Below are positions 26,560-36,007 of a stretch of 64,000 nucleotides of DNA, in pieces. Location: NCBI GenBank assembly GCA_010672925.1, contig JAAHFP010000002.1:1-64000 (forward strand), in the 5' to 3' direction. Positions within the stretch are counted from its first letter, which is position 1; the number at the start of each line of letters is the position of its first letter. The DNA is from Symploca sp. SIO1C2. Its GTDB lineage: Bacteria > Cyanobacteriota > Cyanobacteriia > Cyanobacteriales > Coleofasciculaceae. The position numbers were made by a program, and so were the translations under genes. Below the pieces are notes generated by a model. The model did not search any database, had not been told where the DNA came from, and was given only the letters and a program-made list of their open reading frames with translations.

Positions 26560-27457
26560 GATGCATCTAATTTACACTTAATTCAATCATCAGTTATGAA
26601 TTGATCCCCCCAACCCCCCTTGAAAAAGGGGGGCTCTTGTTCCCTGACAAGGGTAGGTTTTTAATATTTAGGTGAAAATAAGACAAGGAAGGAACCCACC
26701 CCCAACCCCTCCTTGGAGGGGAGCAGTAGACAAGGAGGATTTTTTACGAAAAACTGGGCTTTTCAACATCAAAAATTTTGGCGAACCGAACAGGATTTTG
26801 TACGGTTTTACTCCCTTGTCACCAAGTCTTCCTTGTCCCCCTTGTCTTGTCCCAACCCGAAAGTAAAAAACCTACCCTTGTGAGGCTCTTGTTCCCCCCT
26901 TACGAAGAAGGGGGGTTAGGGGGGATCTACAGGGATTGAACATTACTAACCGAGCAGTATTGGCATCTTGCCTGTGATCTGTCATCCGCGATCGCTTGAT
27001 AAATGTGGTATTATTTACATAATGGAATAGGTGTGCGCCTGTAGACTGTGGGTAGATACAACACAGTATTTCTAAGTCTAATAAGGTACATTCCCAATTC
27101 CCAATTCCCGATAACCAGAAACTTTGTACCTCATTCCAATAAGAAACGCTATCTCGAAATTATTCTAGATATTGAGCAATATATGGGAGTTGGTCGTTTA
27201 TTCATTCCCTAATGCGATCGCCTACAGCAGCAGTAGAATAAGTAGGTTGGGTGTAGTGCTAGGGAAACCCAACATTCCGATGCAACTAGTGCGAGGAAGC
27301 AGCAGATGATTGAACTGAATTTAATTGATGAAGTTAGATCTGCTAGAGAGTTAGATCTAGACCAACTCATGCAGGATTAAGGGCAATTGAGAGCTGAGTA
27401 TATATACGAGATTCTAGATCAAATGGAAGAGAATGCTGCAAGAGGATACTCTACTCT
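26560..27457. other. Repeat-rich stretch without an intact gene
   Basis: Contains GATCCCCCCAACCCCCCTTGAAAAAGGGGGG (about 26605) and CCCCCCTTACGAAGAAGGGGGG (about 26897) palindromes, a CCCACCCCCAACCCCTCCTTGGAGGGG copy (about 26697), AGTATTGGCATCTTGCCTGT, an AATTCCC array (about 27090) and GGTTGGGTGTAGTG...AAACCCAAC. A 24-codon ORF (27306-27380, MIELNLIDEVRSARELDLDQ) and a following open frame (IYEILDQMEENAARGYS) may be remnants of a lost gene. Confidence 0.6.
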
Positions 27458-28279
27458 AATGATGCAAGAGCAGGTGTTAATGGTGCTAATGCTAAAGAGG
27501 GCTTAATTCAGGAATTTGATGTCAATCGGTTCCAACTCGATGGCTTAGAGACTCAGGCAATCGATGCTATGACCGTACATAGACTAGGGACAGCCGCGAT
27601 CGCTACTCTACCAGAATACCAGGAATTATTTGCCAAAGCTTTTCCCGACCGTCCCTATGTAGCAGCAGAGGTAGAAGATTTAAACAGGGCAGGATTAGCC
27701 ATCGCAGCTTATGAGCGTACTCTTCTCGCTAACCAAGCTCCTTTTCAAAAATGGTTGAAAGGCAATGACCAAGCGATGTCAGCCCAAGAACTTAGAGGCG
27801 GCATAGTCTATTTTAGCTCCTCTTGTGTTCAGTGCCATACAGGACCAAACTTAGCCATCAAAGATTTTAAATCAGTGGGATTTGCCGACCATCCACAAGA
27901 TTTTAGTGGACTCAATTTAGGCAGAGGAGTTATTACCAAACGAGCTAAGGATGATTTTAAATTCAAAGTGCCCCAACTTTACAACCTAGCCGATAGTTCT
28001 CCCTACGGACATGGTGCTTCTTTCAACACAGTACGAGAGGTTGTTGAATATTTCAATAACGCCCAACCTCAAAAGTTAGAGGCATTATATGCTGACAATC
28101 TCAGTGTCTGGTTCCAACCACTCAATCTTCAACCACAGCAGGTGGATGACCTAACAGCTTTTCTAGAAACTGGTCTACGAGACCCTAACTTAACTCGTTA
28201 CATTCCAGGACATTTACCCAGTGGACTGTGTTTTCCCAATAACGACCCAGTATCCCGCAAGCAATTGAATTGTGACTAG
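27458..28279 (+). pseudogene. 5'-truncated di-haem cytochrome c peroxidase (MauG/CcpA type)
   Basis: From ATG 27569, 236 residues match the C-terminal haem domain of bacterial di-haem peroxidases: AGLAIAAYERTLLANQAPFQKWLKG, GGIVYFSSSCVQCHTGPNLAIKDF (the CxxCH motif CVQCH), a KVPQLYNLADSSPYGHGASFNTVREVVEYFN Met/His-rich region and the final LTAFLETGL. The frame continues upstream of the ATG without a stop to about 27398, and recognisable sequence (NDARAGVNGANAKEGLIQEFDVNRFQLDGLETQAIDAM) starts near 27458. The first haem domain and the signal peptide are missing, so this is a broken gene that could at most yield an unexported fragment. Confidence 0.75.
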
Positions 28280-28293
28280 ATGCAGGGATCCTT

Positions 28294-28449
28294 ATATGGT
28301 AGGGGCGGGTTCACCTAAAATCTTTCGGTTCAACCAGCCAATGATCTTAACCCGCCCCGGTGGGAAAATCTTTGTCTGAGCATCCGGGGCGGGTTTAGCT
28401 AAATTATCGCTCTTATTGCCCAGTTTCGGGTGAACCCGCCCCTACATAT
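28294..28449. mobile_element. 156-bp nested inverted-repeat element
   Basis: The outer arms ATATGGTAGGGGCGGGTTCACC and GGGTGAACCCGCCCCTACATAT are near-perfect inverted repeats (one extra G). An inner pair, TTAACCCGCCCCGG / CCGGGGCGGGTTTA, sits inside. No ORF is present. A half-copy (GTAGGGGTGGGTTTAGCTAAA) occurs near 2514. It fits a small non-autonomous element or structured repeat between two decaying genes. Confidence 0.7.
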
Positions 28450-28499
28450 TTACCTTGTTTTGTACCCAATGTTAAGCAGTATTTCCAAGGATATTAATC

Positions 28500-29117
28500 A
28501 TGCTTTTAAGTAAACATTTCGCTCATCTGTTAATAACGACTTTTACTGTTGCAGCTTCAACTCTCAAAGTACATGCCCAGCCAGAAGTCCCTCGTGAAGT
28601 TGTGATTAATACTGTCTATAAAGGAATTCAATTTATTCATGGTTCAGTGCCTGTACCCGATCTTTACTTTAATGGAAACTCTCTTGAGTCATCATGTGGG
28701 TTACTAACAAGTAGTAGGTACTGCCCTCCTGATCACGTTATTTTTATCCCCAATAGAGATATAAAATGGGCATATCAGTATGGTGATGCAGCGCTTGCTT
28801 ACATAGTTGCTCATGAATATGCTCATGCTATGCAAAAGGTTTACAATATTCCCATGGTTCGTTTGACATCAGAAAAACAAGCTGATTGTCTTGCTGGGCT
28901 CTATTTGTAACTGATTCCAAATGTTTTTCTTGATACCTCGGATATGCTTGAAATTGGTTCTTTGGCTCACAGTGCTGGTCAGCCTGAGCATCATACTAAT
29001 CGCAGCCATGGCACCCCAAAAGGACGCATAGAAGCTGTATCGATTGGGATGGATGCTAGTTCAGAAGGGCTGATGGGAGGAATGAGAATTTGTCTAAATC
29101 AATACTCTACTCAATAA
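28500..29117 (+). pseudogene. Neutral zinc metallopeptidase interrupted by one in-frame TAA
   Basis: Reading continues in the same frame after the TAA at 28908-28910. The first part (136 aa) has a signal peptide (LLITTFTVAASTLKVHA), the zinc motif HEYAH (HExxH, about 107-111) and the third-ligand region EKQADCLAGLYL. After the stop the frame runs 68 codons (LIPNVFLDTSDMLEIGSLAHSAG...HTNRSHGTPKGRIEAVSIGMDAS) to TAA 29115. That is the expected C-terminal part of this family, including the SHGT-x-x-x-R block. So a single sense-to-stop change splits an otherwise complete gene. Either it is a recent pseudogene, or the stop is suppressed or a sequencing error. Confidence 0.8.
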
Positions 29118-29560
29118 AATTGATGTTGGGATTTGGAATAAGCATCTTGCCTGTTATCAGTATATAGCAATTCTATGACTTGTGAGGTACATCTTGATCC
29201 CCCTAAATCCCCCTTAAAAAGGGGGACTTTGAGTTAAACTCATATCTTGCATTATGCCATCAAAAATACTTAATAAGGTTAATCAAAACAATCAATTCTA
29301 AGGCTGAAGCAATCTAATATTATCACTTTTGCAAGATGAGCTGTTGCCTATTCCCTATTCTCTAGTGTTTCTTGAAAGCAATTAGCAATTAGCAATTAGC
29401 CAGAGTGTTTCTTAAGAGCCCCTCAACGGGCGACGCACCGCCCCCTACAAATGAAAGAAACAAGTTCTTTTCCTGTTCTCTATTCCCTATTCCCTATTCC
29501 CTATTCCCTGTTCCCTTGTTTCTTAAAAGTTAAAGAGTGTACCTTCTAATGATCTATATC
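29118..29560. repeat. Repeat-filled gap between peptidase remnant and MFS gene
   Basis: Holds GAATAAGCATCTTGCCTGTTATC (about 29137), CCCCCTAAATCCCCCTTAAAAAGGGGGACTTT palindrome (about 29200-29230), AGCAATTAGCAATTAGC and a CTATTCC heptamer array (29473-29518). No gene is visible. Confidence 0.7.
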
Positions 29561-30745
29561 CTAATGTTGAGATCCTTTATTAGAGAACAACATTAATACT
29601 CCTGTAACCACTGCAATGCCTGCGGCGACATAAAATACAGTGATCAATCCAGCATATTTCCAAACCGCTCCTAAGAAAATTGGTGAAAAAAATTGTCCTA
29701 AAGAGTTGAACCCAGTACCAATCGCAATTACACTCGACCTTAGTTCTGGGGGAGCAAGTTGAGCCAGAGCATCGTAAATATTCGGAGTGGCAATGCCAAA
29801 TCCTGCACCGAAGAGGAAGGCTGCGGGTAAAATCCAGCGGATTTCTCCTAACAACGGCAGGGTAATTAACATTATAGCCATCAAGAGTAACCCGAAAGCG
29901 ATCGCTTGATATGTCCCCAGCATCTTTCCCAACCGACTTGCCATTAGAGCAGAAATAATAACAATGCCTAATCCTGGGAATGCCAAAACCATCCCATTGA
30001 GTTGTGGTCCAGCCCCAAGTAGAGCCTTAAGGTGAAGAGGGATATAGATAACCAAAGCATAGACAACGACAGCAGCCAAGGCTAAGGTGAGAAAGAGCTT
30101 AATCACTTGGGACTGTTGCACAATCGCAACTAACTGTTTCCCCATAGTGCTATCGATGATTGATTTATTCGAGGAGCGCTCCTTTTTCCAAGTCAGCACC
30201 ACAGCCAGGGCAATAGGCAAAGCGAGTCCGTAGATATAAAATACGTATTGCCAGTGAATAGAACCAACCCAACCTCCCAAAAGAGGAGCAGCAATACCAG
30301 CAGTGGTCATGGCACTGGTAGCATAGCCAAAAAGACGCGATCGCGCTTCTCCATCATACATATTGCTCAGTAAGCCAATACTTGCTGCACTAATGCCACC
30401 ACTGGCAATACCTAAACAACCCCTAGTGACTAAAAGTGGTGCTAGACTACCCATAAAAGCCCCTATAACCCCAAAGAAACCGTAAAAAACTAGTGAAGCG
30501 ATCAAGACCTTTACCTTACCAATCCGGTCTGCCAAAATACCTAATAAGGGGGTAAATAGGGCAATGGTCAAAGCGTGCATACTCACCAGCATCCCTGCCC
30601 ATCTAGGCTCTAGTAGTAGCTGTTGCAACATTTCGGGAAATACAGGAGAAATTAGACCTCCTGTCATACTGGTTAGAGAGCCTGCACAAAAGATGATAAA
30701 GAGTTTTGAAGTATTTTTCGGCTGTTTTTGGAATATCTGCAACAT
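29561..30745 (-). CDS. MFS transporter, drug/sugar efflux-type
   Basis: 394 residues, 12 predicted membrane helices. The family A-type loop motif is GILADRIGKVKVLIASL (about 63-79, G-x-L-a-D-r-x-G-r-k). A motif-C-like GIAAPLLGGWVG follows in helix 5 (about 150-161), typical of antiporters. Likely a proton-coupled exporter; the substrate cannot be read from sequence. The start codon is preceded by an AATTCCC heptamer array and no visible Shine-Dalgarno sequence. It is divergent from the SnoaL-like gene. Confidence 0.85.
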   Translation of the reverse strand: MLQIFQKQPKNTSKLFIIFCAGSLTSMTGGLISPVFPEMLQQLLLEPRWAGMLVSMHALTIALFTPLLGILADRIGKVKVLIASLVFYGFFGVIGAFMGSLAPLLVTRGCLGIASGGISAASIGLLSNMYDGEARSRLFGYATSAMTTAGIAAPLLGGWVGSIHWQYVFYIYGLALPIALAVVLTWKKERSSNKSIIDSTMGKQLVAIVQQSQVIKLFLTLALAAVVVYALVIYIPLHLKALLGAGPQLNGMVLAFPGLGIVIISALMASRLGKMLGTYQAIAFGLLLMAIMLITLPLLGEIRWILPAAFLFGAGFGIATPNIYDALAQLAPPELRSSVIAIGTGFNSLGQFFSPIFLGAVWKYAGLITVFYVAAGIAVVTGVLMLFSNKGSQH

Positions 30746-30787
30746 AGAATATAGGGAATTGGGAATCGGGAATTGGGAATTGGGGAT
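30746..30787. repeat. GGGAATT heptamer array at the MFS start
   Basis: GGGAATTGGGAATCGGGAATTGGGAATTGGGG on the plus strand; on the MFS sense strand it reads CCCCAATTCCCAATTCCCGATTCCCAATTCCC before the ATG. The G-poor strand is the mRNA strand. Confidence 0.85.
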
Positions 30788-30869
30788 AGGCTTGTTAAAA
30801 TTGGATATGCCTTAGGAATACCAGAATTACTATATTTCAGCCACGCTTTAGTCTAAACTCCAGTTACTT

Positions 30870-31259
30870 ATGAACAACCTCGAAATCATTAAAGGACTTT
30901 ATCAGGCATTTGAGCAAGGTGATATGCCCAGCATCCTCGATGTGCTTGATCCTAATGTGGAATGGACTGAATCGGAAGGAATCCCCTATAGCGGAACCTT
31001 CATTGGACATCAAGCTATCATTGATGGGGTTTTTCAGAAAATTGGTGCTGAGTGGGACAACTTCCAGGCTCATATAGATGAATTTATCGATGCTGGGGAT
31101 AAAGTTATTACTCTGGGGTTTGACAGTGGAACCTACAAAGCCACTGGCAAAAGTATGCAAGCGCCCACTGCATCGGTGTGGACTTTGAAGAATGGCAAGG
31201 TTGTTAAGTTTGTACAATATATTGATACACTCAAAGTAGCTCAAGCAGTTTCAGGTTAA
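30870..31259 (+). CDS. SnoaL-like / NTF2-fold protein
   Basis: 129 residues matching the compact SnoaL-like NTF2 fold: NLEIIKGLYQAFEQGDMPSILDVLDPNVEWTESEGIPYSGTFIGHQAIIDGVFQKI, FIDAGDKVITLGFDSGTYKATGKSM and VWTLKNGKVVKFVQYIDTLKVAQAV. Members are isomerases, hydrolases or binding proteins, and the sequence does not tell which. It is 66 bp upstream of the ABC ATPase on the same strand, with a heptamer array between, so co-transcription is possible but a functional link is not evident. Confidence 0.85.
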   Translation: MNNLEIIKGLYQAFEQGDMPSILDVLDPNVEWTESEGIPYSGTFIGHQAIIDGVFQKIGAEWDNFQAHIDEFIDAGDKVITLGFDSGTYKATGKSMQAPTASVWTLKNGKVVKFVQYIDTLKVAQAVSG

Positions 31260-31286
31260 AGGCAGCAGGAGACTTTAAGCAATCCC

Positions 31287-31321
31287 CAATTCTAAATTCT
31301 AAATTCTAAATTCTAAATTCT
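31287..31321. repeat. AATTCTA heptamer array before the ABC ATPase gene
   Basis: CCAATTCTAAATTCTAAATTCTAAATTCTAAATTCTCTTC ends at the ATG. G-free on the sense strand. It is nearly identical to the leader of the WD40 gene at 63553 read on that gene's sense strand. Confidence 0.85.
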
Positions 31322-31325
31322 CTTC

Positions 31326-33293
31326 ATGACTGACATTGTTCTTGACATCCGCAACCTACAGGTACAATTCCAAACCGATGAACAGCTGGTGGTAGCCGTT
31401 AACGGTATTGACTTCGAGTTGAAACGGGGGCAAACCATAGGAATAGTGGGAGAGTCGGGTTCAGGAAAATCGGTTACCTCCCTAGCTGTAATGGGTTTAG
31501 TGCAGTACCCAGGAAAGATTACCGATGGAGAGATTAATTTCCGTACCTCAACAGATGGAGCACAACCAGTCAATCTCAAGCAGTTGAGTGCAGAAGAAAG
31601 ACGGTTTTACCGAGGTGGTCGAATTTCGATGATTTTCCAGGAACCGATGAGTTCCCTTAACCCGGTATATACCTGTGGCTTTCAGCTGACGGAAGCAATT
31701 CTCCAACACCAAAAGGTTGCTCCAGCGGAAGCCCGACGTCAGGCAATTGCCCGTTTACAGGAAGTCAAGCTTCTTGCTAGTGATCCAGAATTGAGGAAGC
31801 ATTATCTAGAAGAATTCCGCCAAGAAAAACCGGGGGAACCTATTCCAGGGGAAAAGGAAATCAACTACCAGATTAACCAACAAAAACTGGCAATGCTCAA
31901 TCGCTTTCCCCACGAACTTTCTGGGGGTCAACTACAGCGGGTGATGATTGCTATGGCAATTTCCTGTAACCCTGATGTCTTAATTGCTGATGAACCAACT
32001 ACTGCTCTTGATGTGACAGTACAGGCAACAATTCTGAATCTGCTTAGAGAGTTGCGAGATTCCCGTGGCATGTCAATGATTTTCATCACCCACGACTTGG
32101 GAGTAATTGGGGAAATTGCTGATACCGTAGCAGTGATGTATAAGGGTAAGCTGGTAGAAACTGGGGATGTCTTGCAGATTTTCTCTAACCCCCAGCATCC
32201 TTACACTAAAGGATTATTGGCTTGTCGTCCTAGCTTAGAACAGCGTCTAGAATACCTACCCACAGTTTCTGACTTTATGGAGGTGGTAACTACAGCAACT
32301 GGGGAGCAAGTAATTCAAGAAAAAGCTGCTCAACCTTTAATAGTAACTGGAGAAGAGGAAACTTCGGAACAGGAGCAGGAAACAAGCCCTGATCCTTCAG
32401 CTTCTCACCAATCTCCAACCCCCAAGGAACAACCTCCTCTGGTAGCAGTGCAAAACTTACAAGTTGGTTTTCCGGTAAAGGGTATATTCGGAGGAACCAA
32501 ACGCTACCTGATGGCAGTGAATGGCATCTCCTTTGAAGTGTATCCAGGAGAAACTTTAGGGTTAGTGGGAGAATCTGGCTGCGGTAAATCCACCTTGGCT
32601 AGAACATTACTGCGCTTGATTAAACCAATGAGTGGTGAAATTTTCTTTGATGGTCAAGATATTACTCATCTAACCGGCAAACCTCTACAACAATTGCTCA
32701 AAGAAATGCAAATTGTGTTCCAGAACCCCTATAGTTCCCTTGACCCCCGGTTGAAGATTGGGGAAACAGTAATGGAGCCAATGGTAGTTCATAATGTAGG
32801 AGGTAGTCGTAGGGAACGACGCGATCACGCAGCCTATTTATTAGAACGAGTTGGCTTCAATTCTGACTGGATGAACCGCTACCCTCACGAGTTTTCTGGG
32901 GGTCAACGCCAGCGGATTTGTATTGCCAGAGCCCTAGCCCTTAAACCAAAGTTTATCATCTGCGACGAATCGGTTTCAGCTCTAGATGTTTCAGTCCAAG
33001 CCCAGGTACTCAATCTATTCAAAGAACTACAGAGTGAGTTTGGTCTTACCTACATCTTTATTTCCCATGACTTGAGTGTGGTGAAATTTATGAGCGATCG
33101 CATTATGGTAATGAATCGGGGCAAAATTGAAGAAATTGGTCCTGCTGAAAATATCTATCGCGAACCACAAAAAGAATACACTCGCCAGTTGATTGCCTCA
33201 ATTCCGACTGGTAGTTTGGAAAGAATTAAACAACACCAAGCAGCAAGGAGTAGTTCTCAGATGTCGCTTTTGCCAGACCCCTGGTCTGTTTAA
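31326..33293 (+). CDS. Fused dipeptide/oligopeptide ABC transporter ATP-binding protein (DppD-DppF/GsiA type)
   Basis: 655 residues with two complete ABC domains. First (about 1-320): Walker A GIVGESGSGKSVT, Q-loop MIFQEPMSSLNP, signature ELSGGQLQRVMIAMA, Walker B VLIADEPTTALDVT, H-loop ITHDLG, then the C-terminal oligopeptide-type HPYTKGLLACRPSL. Second (about 375-640): GLVGESGCGKSTLA, IVFQNPYSSLDPR, EFSGGQRQRICIARA, FIICDESVSALDVS, ISHDLS. An acidic Ser/Gln/Pro linker (GEEETSEQEQETSPDPSASHQSPTPKEQPP) joins them. It energises peptide uptake; permeases and binding protein are not in the window, which is common for cyanobacterial gsiA-like genes. Confidence 0.92.
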   Translation: MTDIVLDIRNLQVQFQTDEQLVVAVNGIDFELKRGQTIGIVGESGSGKSVTSLAVMGLVQYPGKITDGEINFRTSTDGAQPVNLKQLSAEERRFYRGGRISMIFQEPMSSLNPVYTCGFQLTEAILQHQKVAPAEARRQAIARLQEVKLLASDPELRKHYLEEFRQEKPGEPIPGEKEINYQINQQKLAMLNRFPHELSGGQLQRVMIAMAISCNPDVLIADEPTTALDVTVQATILNLLRELRDSRGMSMIFITHDLGVIGEIADTVAVMYKGKLVETGDVLQIFSNPQHPYTKGLLACRPSLEQRLEYLPTVSDFMEVVTTATGEQVIQEKAAQPLIVTGEEETSEQEQETSPDPSASHQSPTPKEQPPLVAVQNLQVGFPVKGIFGGTKRYLMAVNGISFEVYPGETLGLVGESGCGKSTLARTLLRLIKPMSGEIFFDGQDITHLTGKPLQQLLKEMQIVFQNPYSSLDPRLKIGETVMEPMVVHNVGGSRRERRDHAAYLLERVGFNSDWMNRYPHEFSGGQRQRICIARALALKPKFIICDESVSALDVSVQAQVLNLFKELQSEFGLTYIFISHDLSVVKFMSDRIMVMNRGKIEEIGPAENIYREPQKEYTRQLIASIPTGSLERIKQHQAARSSSQMSLLPDPWSV

Positions 33294-33428
33294 ATAGGGT
33301 TTGGGAGAATGAGTAAAATGGGAGCATTTGAGGAAGTAATAAGTAATAAGCAGTAGTAGGACTTCAGTCCAAAAAGAAGCCAGAAAAAAGGAAGGTGCAA
33401 GATTTCTGCACTAAAAGATACCATTTTA
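33294..33428. repeat. Intergenic repeat (AGTAGTAGGACTTCAGTCC copy)
   Basis: Contains TAAGTAATAAGCAGTAGTAGGACTTCAGTCCAAAAAGAAGCC (about 33340-33380), the same element as near 5510 and (inverted) near 38610. It has a small GGACT-TC-AGTCC hairpin and may act as a transcript end between these convergent genes. Confidence 0.6.
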
Positions 33429-34274
33429 TTATTGCCTAATACCTGTTAAAAACTTCCGTATTTGCTCTAGATAAAGCTTTGGTTGCTCCAACATAGGAAA
33501 GTGAGCAGTCTTAGCCATCTCAATATATTCTACTTTGTCATTGAGGCTTGCTGCATTACGACCTAGTGCTGGAGGGATAATCTGGTCATATTCACCAGCA
33601 ACTAATAATGTAGGTACAGCTAATTGAGCAAACTCTTGAGGCATTACTTCCGCAGCATATTTACTAACCGCTGTTAGCATTGTCCCGATAGCAGCTGCTT
33701 GATCCGCAAGTAGGTAATCTTCCAAAAATGTTCGACTGATAGCTCTAGGTAAAGGACGGTGTAAAAATCTTTGCATAAACATTGTACTAGCCAAGGGAAT
33801 CTTCAGTAACCACTGGGGACGGAATTTAACGACGTAGCCACCAAATTTATGGAATGCGGCAAAAGATTTTTCTTCATATTCAAAAATGCCACTGCAAGTA
33901 AAAATTGCCTGTTCGACTTTCTCTGGATAACGATTGACAAACATGCAAGCAGCAGATGCTCCTAGAGAGTGAGCATTGATATAGACACGATTAAGCCCTA
34001 AAGCTTCTAACAATACTGCCAAATCTTCAGCATATTCTTCCATCTCGTAAGATAATTCTAGAGGTTCTTGGGGTAACTTGGAGCGACCAAACCCCCGTAA
34101 ATCATAGAGTAGGCAGTCAAATGAATCACTAAGAGCATCAGCAGTACCTTCCCAATAGCGAGTTGAACCCCCCCAACCGTGGACAAAAACCATCACTGGT
34201 TTATCGGTATCTGATGTTGACTTTTTAATCCATTTATAGTAGTGATTAACACCCCGAACTTGAATGTAAGGCAT
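33429..34274 (-). CDS. Alpha/beta hydrolase
   Basis: 281 residues of the alpha/beta-hydrolase fold. Oxyanion region VMVFVHGWGGSTRYWEG, LLYDLRGFGRSKLP, nucleophile elbow YINAHSLGASAACMF (Ser about 107), acid residue VAGEYDQIIPP and catalytic His KTAHFPMLEQP. No signal peptide. Substrate unknown; esterase, lactonase or haloalkane-type activities are all possible. A CAATAAC heptamer array precedes the ATG. Confidence 0.85.
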   Translation of the reverse strand: MPYIQVRGVNHYYKWIKKSTSDTDKPVMVFVHGWGGSTRYWEGTADALSDSFDCLLYDLRGFGRSKLPQEPLELSYEMEEYAEDLAVLLEALGLNRVYINAHSLGASAACMFVNRYPEKVEQAIFTCSGIFEYEEKSFAAFHKFGGYVVKFRPQWLLKIPLASTMFMQRFLHRPLPRAISRTFLEDYLLADQAAAIGTMLTAVSKYAAEVMPQEFAQLAVPTLLVAGEYDQIIPPALGRNAASLNDKVEYIEMAKTAHFPMLEQPKLYLEQIRKFLTGIRQ

Positions 34275-34280
34275 ATAAGA

Positions 34281-34317
34281 TTGTTATTGGTTATTAGTTA
34301 TTGGTTATTGGTTATTT
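34281..34317. repeat. TTATTGG heptamer array before the hydrolase gene
   Basis: On the hydrolase sense strand: AAATAACCAATAACCAATAACTAATAACCAATAAC, ending about 7 bp before the ATG. G-free mRNA strand. Confidence 0.85.
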
Positions 34318-34420
34318 TACATTTGCCGGTGGCATGACAAGTGTCTAAGTGGACATGATATTACCAGTGCGATCGCAACTCTGTTAAACACTAAACCTTT
34401 CACTGTAATCAACTATCTCC

Positions 34421-35665
34421 TTAATAAAACATACCCATCCTGATATCTCCCAAGAATGGAATTGCTCCATAGCGTCCCTGCAAATATCCTCGTTCTAAGT
34501 TCTCCGTCTGTCTAGGTTTAAAGTCAGTTAGCGGATAGAGACAGGATTTTCCTGTATCATCTTTTTCAGTAAACCAAATTTGATCTCGACGAAGAGGGGG
34601 TTCGCCCAAGGTTGTACCTAGAAGATTGGTATCGTGGGTTGTGAATAGTAACTGTGCATTTTTGGGATTTATTTCTGGGCTGTTAAACAAATTGAGAATT
34701 GTAAGAGCTAGTAAAGGATGTAAGCTCGATTCTAATTCGTCAATGATGAGAACTGAGCCATTGTCCAAAACACGAAAAAGTGAGGGAGCTATTCTCAAGA
34801 GAGTCTTAGTACCTTCAGATTCGTCTTCTAAATTCAACCAAGAAGTGTCGTTCTCACGTTGATGTTGAAGCATTATTGAAGAACCTGAGCTTCTCCTCAT
34901 AATAGGCTCTTCCTCTACCATTTTTACATTTACCACACCTGTATCAGCCGCCTGAAGCAGTTCAACTAATCGGTAGATAAAATCCTTCTTGTCAAAATCT
35001 TTCAAGAGCACAGGCTGCTCAATATTCCCTAGAAAATATCGAGAATTATAAGTAGGGTTGGATTTGCCACTGGCACTAGTGACAATTATATTTCTGAACC
35101 AAGCAAAAATAAGTGACAACTGTTGGTGATTATTCTGCGCCGCAGCTGACAAGAACAAGGCATTTGCTCGCGTCACCTCCCTAACAGATTCATTTGGTCC
35201 TTTTAAGTTATCTCCAAACTTGTATGTATCGTGATCTCGTTCCAACCAAACCTGCTTGCGTTTATTCGGCCAAGCAAAAAGCCATTCTTCCTCAATGACT
35301 TCATCATTGGCAGAAAAGCCGTATTGATATTTAGTTCCGCGTTGTACAAAAGTAACCTCAAATGTAGATGGCATGTCTAAGCCATCAGCCCAGGCAAAAG
35401 GTAGGCGAGGAACTCCAGTATCAGGTTCCCAGCGCCGATGGGAGTAAATAACCGACTCCCTCATAAAATTCAATGCACTCAGAACATTGCTTTTACCACT
35501 TGCATTTGCGCCATAGATCACACAGACGGGTAAAAGCGGTACTGAATGCCCTTCGATTTCCCTGGGGCGCGTATCAGATGGGTTGCCTAATCCTGAGCAT
35601 TCAAACGTTAACGCCTGCTCTTCAAACAAGGAACGATGATTCTCAACTCGGAATTCGATGAGCAT
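34421..35665 (-). CDS. AAA15-family (COG1106) ATPase
   Basis: From Met 35665 (MLIEFRVENHRSLFEEQALTF) about 414 residues. Walker A VIYGANASGKSNVLSAL (about 55), a split SMC/ABC-like ATPase with degenerate signature EDESEGTKTLLRIAP, Walker B VLIIDELESSLHPLLALTIL and H-switch LLFTTHDTNLL. The family (AbiLii/RloA/PtuA-like neighbours) is often part of anti-phage systems, where it pairs with RloB-type or other nuclease genes. No RloB, HNH or TOPRIM partner lies on either side, so this copy is an orphan or uses a distant partner. The track start adds 15 residues and is less likely. Confidence 0.8.
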   Translation of the reverse strand: MLIEFRVENHRSLFEEQALTFECSGLGNPSDTRPREIEGHSVPLLPVCVIYGANASGKSNVLSALNFMRESVIYSHRRWEPDTGVPRLPFAWADGLDMPSTFEVTFVQRGTKYQYGFSANDEVIEEEWLFAWPNKRKQVWLERDHDTYKFGDNLKGPNESVREVTRANALFLSAAAQNNHQQLSLIFAWFRNIIVTSASGKSNPTYNSRYFLGNIEQPVLLKDFDKKDFIYRLVELLQAADTGVVNVKMVEEEPIMRRSSGSSIMLQHQRENDTSWLNLEDESEGTKTLLRIAPSLFRVLDNGSVLIIDELESSLHPLLALTILNLFNSPEINPKNAQLLFTTHDTNLLGTTLGEPPLRRDQIWFTEKDDTGKSCLYPLTDFKPRQTENLERGYLQGRYGAIPFLGDIRMGMFY

Positions 35666-35776
35666 AAGCAAGTGGCTCTTGATGGCAAAAATTAGCCGGA
35701 TAAGTGGCAATATCTACAACTATACAGCGCAAAGTTAGCTCAAATCAGAAAAAAAAGCCTTTTTGAGCCAAGTACT

Positions 35777-35900
35777 TATAGCAAAAGGCAGAGTGCAGAA
35801 CCCACCCCTAACCCCTCCAAGGAGGGGAACCGGAGAAAGATTGACAGGTAAAGGTTTCAACATTTGGTGTTGTCCTAATCGCCTTAGCGACTGCTACATA
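35777..35900. mobile_element. MITE-like TATAGCAAAAGGC element, copy 1, with nested repeat
   Basis: Starts TATAGCAAAAGGCAGA and ends CTAATCGCCTTAGCGACTGCTACA. It shares GATTGACAGGTAAAGGTTT...CATTTGG...TGTCCTAATCGCC with the element at 48309-48403. Inside it carries a CCCACCCCTAACCCCTCCAAGGAGGGG copy, i.e. a repeat nested in a repeat. The track ORF 35763-35960 is an artefact. Confidence 0.7.
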
Positions 35901-36007
35901 TCAAATCGGATCTATTGTAGCTTTATCCTTTGCTATGTTTGCGATCGCTCCATGAAGTAAAGTAGACAGGGCACATCAAGGCTAAACTAAGCTTATTGAT
36001 TTAATCT

